Below, in pieces: positions 55,801 through 64,000 of a DNA stretch of 64,000 nucleotides. The position numbers were made by a program, and so were the translations under genes. Every line of letters starts with the position of its first letter. Positions within the stretch are counted from its first letter, which is position 1. The notes below the pieces were generated by a model, which saw nothing but the letters and a program-made list of their open reading frames with translations, made no database searches and was not told where the DNA came from. The stretch is from Strongylocentrotus purpuratus (lineage: Eukaryota; Echinodermata; Echinoidea; Camarodonta; Strongylocentrotidae), in assembly GCF_000002235.5 (NCBI RefSeq), contig NW_022145527.1, forward strand, positions 212,001 to 276,000, given 5' to 3'.

Positions 55801-56029
55801 AATTGTTGGTGGAGCATGTGTCGTAGAACCATCCCAGAGTCGATCCATAATTATGTCTTTGTCGCGTCTTTGTTGTGTCTTTCAGTTGACCTTACCACCC
55901 TGGCCTATGTACAGGAGAAATCCAGTCGCATGGCAGAAGCCTCAACAACAAGCAACCATCGCGCCGCCAGCAGAAACTACGACACAATCAGCAAGGAAGT
56001 CAGGGAAGAGGAAGGACAAATCCAGATAG
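52883..56029 (+). CDS. SPCS1: Signal peptidase complex subunit 1
   Basis: Small ER membrane subunit of the signal peptidase complex, which removes signal peptides during secretion; it is non-catalytic. Exons 52883-52915, 54280-54339, 54634-54720 and 55886-56029 total 324 nt, or 107 aa plus TAG, close to the usual length of about 102 aa. All junctions are GT-AG and in phase 0. The protein begins MGFLDSIPTHM, then DYTGQKLAEQIFQAII. It has two hydrophobic segments at roughly residues 24-43 and 49-63, separated by the conserved YVCEQF turn. It continues with the signature LPPWPMYRRNPVAWQKP and ends in a basic tail, SARKSGKRKDKSR. Both ends face the cytosol in known homologues. Confidence 0.95.
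53707..53835. mobile_element. Small MITE in SPCS1 intron 1
   Basis: TCCTGGGCCAGTTTCTCAAAAC at the left and GTTTTTTGAGAAAAGGCCCC at the right are imperfect inverted repeats around a centre with AACGGGATGTC. Confidence 0.6.
54760..54909. mobile_element. MITE family 3, copy e
   Basis: GGGGGCGTTTCACAAAAATTG at the left; AAAGGCTTTGTGAAATAGGTCC at the right. Inner GTGACAAATGACAG pairs with [24 protein letters not shown]1 intron 3. Confidence 0.7.
55556..55749 (+). mobile_element. 194-bp TTAA-flanked MITE, family 1 copy d
   Basis: Starts TTAAAGCCCCACTGTCCTAC and ends TTGACGGTCTTTAA. It lies directly after a telomere-like tract in SPCS1 intron 3, about 135 bp before exon 4. Confidence 0.8.
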
Positions 56030-56285
56030 ATTTGTCTCAACATTTCATTAAATATTCCCATTTATTCAATCTTTTGTTTCTCTTTAGGCTAGTCAAAAGT
56101 ATTTCAGTTTCTATTTAGACAAGTTAACTCAATGCCTCACAAGTAATCTACCTGTGCCACAATGGAAGGACAAATCCAGATAGATTTGTCACAACGTTTC
56201 ATTAAATGTTCCCATTATTCTATCTTTTGTTTCTCTTTAGGCTAGTCAAAAGTATTTCAGTTCTTTTTAGACAAGTTAGATCTTT
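56011..56285 (+). repeat. Tandem duplication of the SPCS1 3' end
   Basis: Two units with a period of 154 bp. The second starts at 56165 and repeats GGACAAATCCAGATAGATTT, including the last codons and stop of SPCS1, then TTTCTCTTTAGGCTAGTCAAA and AGACAAGTTA. The units differ at scattered bases and small indels. The second copy lies in the 3' UTR. Confidence 0.9.
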
Positions 56286-58459
56286 AAATGCCATTGTGGC
56301 ATTGGAAGATTATTTGTGCCACATATAAAGAGTTAACAGTCATAGTCTCTTCTTCATAGGCCACTGGCACCTATTCTTCCTTCTTCTTCTTCTTTTTTTC
56401 CCATAACTTGTGGAAATTTTTCTTGCAATTTATTTTGGACATAACTTAATTTGGATAATGGCAATTGTTTATAAGATATGGCCCTGATTTGATGTATGAA
56501 AATAGAAATCTACAGGGATTCTGTCTCGTGCACCCAATTTCATTGCATAAGTATGGTTGATAAAACTACTTGTTTTAGGGCAGTTACTTTTAATGTAATT
56601 GTGAGCACTTTTTTGTCAATGTTGTTTCGGTGATTGTTTGATCATTGTCTCTTTTACCCCCTTGAGAATTTATCAATGTAGCACACTGACAATGCTATGA
56701 AAGTATGTCTTTATTCTGACACAGTTTAAAATACTTTGATGTTATTCTTTGACACATACACGGTAGCACTGGATAATATGCAATACAATAGTGTACTGAT
56801 CACCCTTGTACATTGTACATTGTGTGTCTAAGAAATCATTATCCATTTTGGAGAAAAAATCAGGAGCTCATAGTTTGTTTTTCTATTCTAATTTTTTTCT
56901 TTTTTGTGTCCTTTTTGGTATGTTGCTTGTACGTTCTTATGATGAATATTATTTGTTTGACTCTAGTTGTGTCTGTCTTTGATGTTTCTTGTTTTGGGTT
57001 AAATTATTTAGTGTATACCATGTACATTTATTTCCTTTTTTCCTCGTCCACAAATATTCAAAAGACAAATTAGATAAAATTTGTCAATGATTGGAAATCT
57101 TGTTACTGACATCTTCATTTGTTTTGGTACATGTATATAAAGTTTATTTCATTCCTTAGTTACACGACTTAAAGATTTAATACTGTGTAGTGTGTACCAA
57201 ATTTCTTGCACTTATATCTCAATAAGCTAAATTTATCAATTAAAATATTTGTTAAATTGAGAATGGAATATTCATGAATTTCTTTATTCTTGGTGCCTGG
57301 GAGTTTGGTTGTTTGAAATACTGAATGATGGAAATAAATTTCATGTGTCTATAAGATTATGGACCATCAGTGCAGAAAGATGAACAAGTTTGCCGTTATG
57401 GTTACACAAGCAAAAGTTATTGATCAAGGCCATTAATTTATCAATAGCTATAAGTTTAATTGAATGCAAATTGGCAAGTAAATTGTGGATATGCGTTAAT
57501 ATGCTATTTTTTACAATGGAGATGTTACACAATGGTCTTTGGGCGAGTAACCTTGACATTGAATCAGCTAATTTACTTCCATTGGTAATAAAACGTGCAT
57601 TTTTAGGCATATGAACTTATTTAGATTTGTAAGTTTGTGGTTTCGCCATGAGGGTTATAGTCCTATAAAGGACTGTTGGGTTTGAAAGAAGATTTTTAAA
57701 AGATAATAATAAAAACCCCACACTCTCTGTCAGGACTACCCAGATGGTGAAACCATGAACTTGTGAATGTATACACACCACCATGCAACCCTCAATCTCA
57801 CAGATCATCTGAACGTACATGTATATAAATGAATGTCTATTGTGTATTTTGCGGATGGTTTCATTGATTGCTCTTTGAGAGGAACATTGAATGAATGATT
57901 GAAACTTCCCCCAAAATGGATTAAATAGTTGTATTAATCAAAGTGCAATCATGAGTGTGAAAAGGGAAAAAGAGGGAGAGGGAAGGGAATGGGAGAGAGA
58001 GAGGGAGGTTACTAAAAAGACAGGAAGCAAGTGAGAAAGAGAGGAAGGGAGGGATAAAGGAGGAAGAGAGAGCGTGGAAATGGAATAGGGAGAGGGAGTT
58101 GGAGAGAGAAGGCCAGAAAGCGACAAGCGAAGATGATCCAATACACCCCATAAATAAACTTTCAATATTATTTCAGTTCGAATGTTCAAATGGGATAGGA
58201 AGAAGTTTTGAGGAGATAGTATGAGTGAGATAGCACCAGTGACAAAGATAGGTGTGGATACTGTGGGTGTGTGTTTGAAAATGTCTGAAAGGAATATATA
58301 ATTTTTTAACGTTTTTTTTATACAGGGTAAATGGGAGGGAACTCGCAAGATACCTCACGGAGTTCCCAGTTTGTCAACTTTCATATTTTTAATCGGTTTT
58401 TACATCAAGCTTTCTCTGACTTGTTTTTCTTATTTTTCTTCTTCTACTTAAAACCAATT

Positions 58460-58650
58460 TGAAGCCCCTTTGCACTAGTTTGGCCAGGAGGGATTAGACC
58501 TCCCGGCATGGTCACCGACAGGGGGTTATCTCATCAAATCAGCTCTCAATTAACATAAGAAAAAGGGATCATCATGGGGGACTAATGGTCACCGGTATGG
58601 CATGGTTTGCTATATAGAGGGCGCACGTAGCTGTAGTGCATTGGTGATTT
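58460..58650 (-). mobile_element. TTAA-type MITE, family 1 copy e (decayed ends)
   Basis: GAAGCCCCTTTGCACTAGTT at the left and GTAGTGCATTGG at the right match family 1 (4789-4981) in content and length, but the outer TTAA motifs are eroded. Confidence 0.7.
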
Positions 58651-60190
58651 AGTATCAAGGTGGAATTCTCTTTCAATTATTTTTCTAACGTTTAATAAGT
58701 AAATAATGACAACAGAGGTAATTTCGTGCTGTGATAATGGCAGTATATCAAAAGTGATTTATTTTTGCATAGTGATATTACAACACAGGGATAAAACAAA
58801 TATGTAGTTCAGTAAGACAAGATATACGGCATAAACAAATATACCCTTAATCAATTGTATACGAATCAGTATACATGAATATACTATACATTATCATAAT
58901 ACTTGCATAACGTTATTGTAAATAAACATTAGTAGCATATAGCGCGTAGTTTGGGTCCAGTCCGCAATTGAGGGTCGGAGGCACTGGACATGGGTCTTAC
59001 AAAAATTACAAGGTAGAATCTTGTAGGGGGGGGCAAAGCGACCGAGCGGAGTAGTTATAATGTGCGAGGGGTCCTTTCTTAATATTCCACTCACTTTGAT
59101 ACTGGTATGTGATGATAACATCAACATTTAAATTCATCAATAATTTATCAATACTTTATCAATACCTATACAGGAAGAAAACATGAAGTTACAATTTTTA
59201 CAACATTTGCACTTTCTTCAAAAATATGACTCTACACCTTCAAGTAAAGCCGTGATGAACGATACTCACTTTATGGTTTCCTTATTCACAACATTACTCC
59301 TGCCAGATAATAGACCCACTCGATCCTCACTATCAAGTTAATGACGTACCTAATTGGTTATACGTTCAAGGACTCAAGGACAAGGTCAACTAACTTCCAA
59401 TAAAGTATTGTTTACCTATTGTGAAAAGGGTTCGTTTTGGACTCCCGTCATAGTTAGTACTTCAGATTAGATTTTAGACACTCAGAATACTTCAGAGTAG
59501 ATAAGAAAATGTACTTTGTAACATTATCAGATAATGCATTCGAGACATCAAATACGTAAGGTTACCATCAGACTTAAGTTAACAACTAAATTAATCATTC
59601 CCTTACCAAGTTTTGCAATTTTATAAGTATATGGAAAAGCGATTGTTCTGATATAATTATGTTTCATGAGAATATAACACATTAAAGCTTACATTTAAAG
59701 GTATTCAACAAGGGCCCTAAGTCAACCAGTCAACTTTGCATTATTGAGTTACGAAAAACACAAAAACATAAAATTGACATGGGTTATGAATAATTTAGTT
59801 GTTAACTGTATATCTCCCTTTATCGTTATGATTGTACCTTCATGGTATGCTCTATCCTCTCATCAACTAATCGCGTCACCATTCCTAATGATTAACTCTT
59901 TGTACTCATGAAAGCAAACTGTTTATCATAATCCGATGATCCCTACACATAATAATACATCTTTCTTTTCTTTCCTCTCATTTTTTTTTAAATTTTGGGG
60001 CTGAGCGAATGATGCGTGCGTGCGCTCCCATAGCTACCTAGCTTATACCTACATGAGTAAAGGTACAATAATATTGATGAAGAGAAGGAAGAATAGTCGA
60101 ATGGCAAAAACAGAAAGAAAAGTAGGGAAAGATGTGGAAAGAGGGAGCGAGGGTAGGGAGTGTGAGGGAGAGGAGTGGGAGGGAGAACAA

Positions 60191-60193
60191 GAT

Positions 60194-60241
<48 letters not shown>

Positions 60242-60274
60242 AGTAAGATGGTATGGTATGGTATGGTATGGTAT
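60191..60274. repeat. (GA)n followed by (GGTAT)n
   Basis: About 45 bases of GA repeat, a short gap, then five GGTAT units at 60249-60274. Confidence 0.92.
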
Positions 60275-60941
60275 TTATTTCATTCTTCATAAAAAAAACA
60301 TATACAATACATACAGAGTATTAAAAAAATTAAATATATAAATACAGGTACAAGGGTAACATTACAGATAATATGAATACAATAAAATTAATAAGGAAAC
60401 TAGTTAAGAAAGCAAATTTATGTCGAATGAGGGGTCAACAAAAAAAGAGCATTTAGCCTTGTTAAACGTTGACCCCTAAACAAGTACGTAATTAATATAA
60501 CATTAGGAAGAAAAAGATATCAGGTAGAAACAGTAAAACAGAAAAAGAAAACATTATACAAAAAAAAAAACACATATATATATATATACTATGATATTCA
60601 GGTTGTTGAGTACAAATTTGATAAAAACAATCGAAATGAACGTTTAATACTATATAAGTAAAACTTGAATAATAAAATATATCATCATCAAAAGAATATG
60701 ATATAACATGTATATATTCTCCCTATCCCCTCCAATTACCCTCTATCACATCAGAACCCCCCCCCCCCGTCAATGACCAGGAAGCCTTTTTAGGGCACTT
60801 TGGGGGTTCGGGGGCTTGGGGTTTCTCGCATTCATTTTCTACATCATGTACCACGTGACCATTTCTTGAGGAGCTTAAAATAAGTATTTAACAAAACGTG
60901 TCCGTTAAATCTTAAAACTAAAAAATATTCTGAGCACAGCT

Positions 60942-62465
60942 TTATACAGCAGGAACAACATCTGTATCAACAATAGGATTCTCAATTATCTTCATGTTTC
61001 TTTCGTCATGAGTGGTGTCATCTGATTTAAGAAGCTGGTAATCCCCATTTATAGTTATTTTGATTTCATTGTTCTTTTTATCCGAATCTTTGTTTGGCTG
61101 TTTTTCTCCGTTAGCTGTCAACGTGCCAGTGACGTCATCAGGTATTGGCTGGTATTTGATCTGGATGCCGTTGCCATGGTAGCAATCCTGGTCGATATCT
61201 TTCCCCTTCTCATTCACCTCATCCTTATCAGTGTCTCCTCCTTCGCCTTCGTCTTCGTCCATCTTTGTCGGTGCATTGCGTCGTCGATAGTGCATCCTGG
61301 CACGGAAGAACGCGACGTAGAAAAGGAAATCGACGAAACTGATGATACCGTAGAAGCACGGAACAGTCAACATGTCGTAAAGCAGGTCCGAGTCGGCGAA
61401 AGTCAGGAGCATGATCGTGACGGCCAGCGCCGAATTCTGTATCCCGGTCTCGAAGCCGATGGTCCTGCATTTGGAGGTGGGTTGTCGGCAGATCCGTCCA
61501 ACGCCGTATCCGAAGAAGTAGCCCACGAAGGGGAGAATTGTGGTCGAAGTCCAGATCTTCCAGCTGGCAGAGAACATACCCGGGTTGATGATGCCGATCA
61601 GGGAGATCGAGACGGGGATCGTCGCAAGCCCCATGATGCTTCCGAACTAGAGCCATTAAGGGTTATAGACAAAAAATGATAATAATGATATCTCTGGAAT
61701 ATACAAATAACAGCCCCGTAAGCCCTTTATTAACCAATGAAAAGAACTCGAGGTTCCGAAATTTTCTTTAGCCCTATGTCGGCCAACGGAATAACATGAC
61801 CACTTGAACAAGTTATTTCGAAATTGACGCCCGTTAAAGTAAAGGCCTTCCTATTTTGTATGTAATACATTTGACAATAAATGACAGTTATGTTTACATG
61901 TAGCGCTTGATACTATAATGTTTTTATGTATTTTTACAAGGTTATTTTTTCCCAGGTCGAGCCAAGTAACCCTGATAAGGCATTCGATCAACAACAAATC
62001 TTCATATACTGATGGGAATACCCATTTACTTCAACAGGAGTCACCGTGGAAGAGAGTGGCAAATGTAGATTATAGTGCTTGTGCTTGAAATATTATACGC
62101 TTATTGATGTCTGATCGACGCTGGTGGACCTTCTCTATTTTCCTACCTGTGAGACTCTACTAGCCCATTTCACGTTGTATCTTCTGACGATCATGCCAGC
62201 GATGGCGGGGACGATGATGGTGACGAGGGTGGTGAAGATGTTCATGAATGGGACTTTGGTCTGCTCCGACGTCCATCGTCGAGAGTAGATGAGGAGGTTG
62301 AGCGGCATCATCCCGATCGCAGCCACGCACGATACCGACGTCATACACACACTGGTTGACGCGAAGAAAACAACATGTGAGAAAGATATTGGGACAAGAT
62401 CGCTATTGGAAATATCACATCATCACTTTCATCTTCAATGTTATCATCATTATCCTCAGCAGCAG

Positions 62466-62498
<33 letters not shown>

Positions 62499-63162
62499 TA
62501 TTTCCATTAACATTATTATCATAATCTCATCTCCATCATCATCGTCATCATCACCATTACATTATCATTATCATTATCACTATATGTGACATTGTAATCA
62601 TAATCATTACTGCCCGGATTACCCCTTATAATCGCCATTATTATCACCTTTATCATTAAGTACATGTATATCATAATCATGATCATAATCATCATCATTA
62701 TTTCCATCAACATTATTATCATAATCTCATCTCCATCATCATCGTCATCATCACCATTACATTATCATTATCATTATCACTATATGTGACATTGACTGCC
62801 CGGATTACCCCTTATAATCGCCATTATTATCACCTTTATCATTAAGTACATGTATATCATAATCATGATCATAATCATCATCATCACCACCACCATCATC
62901 ACCATAACCATAGCATCATCAGCATCGTCAGCAGTAGCGTCGTCGACTTGAACATCCCGTGATCGTACCTAAGACAGACGTCGCCATTAGTCCAGAACGT
63001 GAAGAGGTTCGACACCGTCCCGCCGGGGCAGCACCCGATGATGAGCAAACCGAGAGCGAAGGGGGTCTCGAGCCCGAGAGCGAGGGCGGTCAGGAAGCAT
63101 ATAAGAGGCATGGTAATGAACTGGGACAGAAACCCGATCACGAAGCCAATTGGGTGACGAAA
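60942..63162 (-). CDS. SLC10-family sodium/bile-acid-type cotransporter, 5' partial
   Basis: Multi-pass membrane protein that carries bile acids, steroid sulphates or other organic anions with Na+. Three exons are visible: 63162-62969, 62351-62147 and 61646-60942, joined by GT-AG introns in phase, giving 367 aa plus TAA. Exon one reads FRHPIGFVIGFLSQF (helix) and then GCCPGGTVSNLFTFWTNGD, a hallmark of the Na+-binding crossover. The next exon continues SVCMTSVSCVAAIGMMPLNL. The last exon carries the ExGxQN signature (residues 199-204 of the visible part) and ends in a hydrophilic, acidic cytoplasmic tail of about 110 residues. The N-terminal domain and first helix must lie beyond 64000. Which SLC10 paralogue this is cannot be settled. 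Confidence 0.92.
62463..62498. repeat. (ATC)n microsatellite
   Basis: Trinucleotide run in the SLC10 intron between exons 63162-62969 and 62351-62147. Confidence 0.9.
62501..62882. repeat. 200-bp tandem duplication in an SLC10 intron
   Basis: Unit 1 (62501-62700) is repeated from 62701 with a period of exactly 200 bp. The second unit lacks a block of about 15 bp (GTAATCATAATCATT) and is otherwise nearly identical. It contains CTGCCCGGATTACCCC in both units. Probably recent. Confidence 0.92.
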
Positions 63163-64000
63163 CTAGAAAGAAAAAAAAAGCAAAATGTTTATTGTAATAT
63201 TGATGTATACTTATTCCCCCATCGCCATCTTCAAACTTCCCAATTATAACTCCTGAAATAATATTTTTTTAACTCATCTGTCTCGGGAATCCTTTTCATA
63301 TATGTATTTTGTAGTAATAAGTAGCCTATCACAATTGAATACTCCGATTGGCCAATTGCCATACGAAAAGCCTGTTAGAATATCATTCTCTTTATTTTGT
63401 AATTGACTTTACATTCTTAACGATTGCCAATTCTCCTTTATTCTTGTTATATTATAGTTCGTGTTTGAGTATATTCTTTACAAAAGCTTATATGTATTGC
63501 CAACAACATTTTAAATGTGTCATTTAAAATCACCTAACATCAAATATGATCATTGGAGGGGGTTTAACTTGTTTCCTGTCCCCCCCTATACCACACTCCT
63601 AATTCATCACTAACACGCCCTTTTAATTATTACGTGTAAATATATGAGTACTTCTTACATCACTAGTAAAATAACTGATGATGATGATGATGAGAATGAC
63701 GATCATGATGATGGTGATGATAATAATGATGATGATGAGGATGATGATGATGATGATGATGATGAATAGGATGAGGAGGAGAAGGAGGAGGAGGAGGAAG
63801 AGGAAGCGGAAGAGGATGTGATGACGATGATGATGGTGATAAAAATGAAAACTAGATCAATGCTACATCAGATGGAAATTGAAACAGCGAGCATTTGGAG
63901 ATGAAACAAAATAATCCAGCTCATCTTTTAAAACAACGAGAAGTGATCGAATATTCGACAGAATGCCTTGATCCTCCAAAATCTTAGTTAGTTTTTATCA
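63163..64000. other. SLC10 intron, no exon seen
   Basis: AT-rich sequence upstream of the first visible SLC10 exon. It includes a GAT/GAG-rich simple repeat at 63677-63842. I found no exon with the expected N-terminal SLC10 features. Confidence 0.55.

Larger units (their letters stand above)
56290..60941. other. Intergenic, no gene seen
   Basis: Spacer between the convergent SPCS1 and SLC10 genes, including their 3' UTRs. It holds a MITE at 58460-58650, GA-rich stretches at 57955-58130 and 60110-60240, and simple repeats. None of the short frames on either strand resembles a protein I know. Confidence 0.6.

Noticed and set aside
57341-57610. 89-codon minus frame as a gene
   Set aside because: No recognisable domain, AT-rich composition as in the surrounding spacer, and no matching neighbour exon.
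60020-60292. Arg/Glu-rich plus frame
   Set aside because: Product of the GA-rich stretch and (GA)n repeat.
61176-61679. 167-codon plus-strand frame
   Set aside because: Antisense shadow of the last SLC10 exon; the composition reflects the GC-rich coding strand opposite.
62135-62348. Second minus frame rich in His and Asp
   Set aside because: Out-of-frame shadow of the SLC10 exon 62351-62147.

Overview
The window is nuclear DNA of an animal with long, repeat-rich introns. It is probably a deuterostome and most likely an echinoderm such as a sea urchin. I infer this from protein similarity, the dense population of small palindromic transposons, tRNA-derived SINEs, and a mag-type Ty3 element resembling sea-urchin SURL elements. 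The species cannot be fixed from sequence alone.

Four host genes can be built exon by exon with GT-AG junctions and consistent phase. (1) SDHB, plus strand, 285-12892: the mitochondrial complex II iron-sulphur subunit. Eight exons are visible and exon 1 is off the left edge. Its 7.1-kb sixth visible intron holds a 6.6-kb foldback element whose arms are alternating monomers of about 186 bp. (2) USP48, minus strand, 52539-19234: a complete ubiquitin hydrolase of 25 coding exons and 1067 codons, with catalytic Cys and His boxes, DUSP-type regions and a C-terminal ubiquitin-like part. (3) SPCS1, plus strand, 52883-56029: the small signal peptidase complex subunit, 107 aa in four exons, divergent from USP48 across a shared promoter region of about 340 bp. 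(4) An SLC10 family sodium-dependent transporter, minus strand, 63162-60942: the last three exons, with the 5' part off the right edge.

SDHB and USP48 converge on 12.9-19.2 kb, an intergenic stretch of small repeats. SPCS1 and the SLC10 gene converge on 56.0-60.9 kb, which shows no gene.

Mobile DNA fills much of the rest. A full-looking 5.4-kb Ty3/mag-type LTR element (46068-51479) with identical LTRs and a 5-bp target duplication lies in USP48 intron 1. A 1.7-kb hAT-like non-autonomous element with an 8-bp target duplication lies in USP48 intron 7. LINE fragments, SINEs and at least six families of small inverted-repeat elements occur throughout.

The most unusual host-gene feature is in USP48: at least six decayed copies of five of its own exons (5, 7, 13, 15 and 19, the last twice) lie in the adjacent introns. 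The last exon of SPCS1 carries a similar local tandem duplication. These genes serve unrelated housekeeping roles (respiration, ubiquitin removal, secretory processing, solute transport) and there is no sign of a joint pathway.
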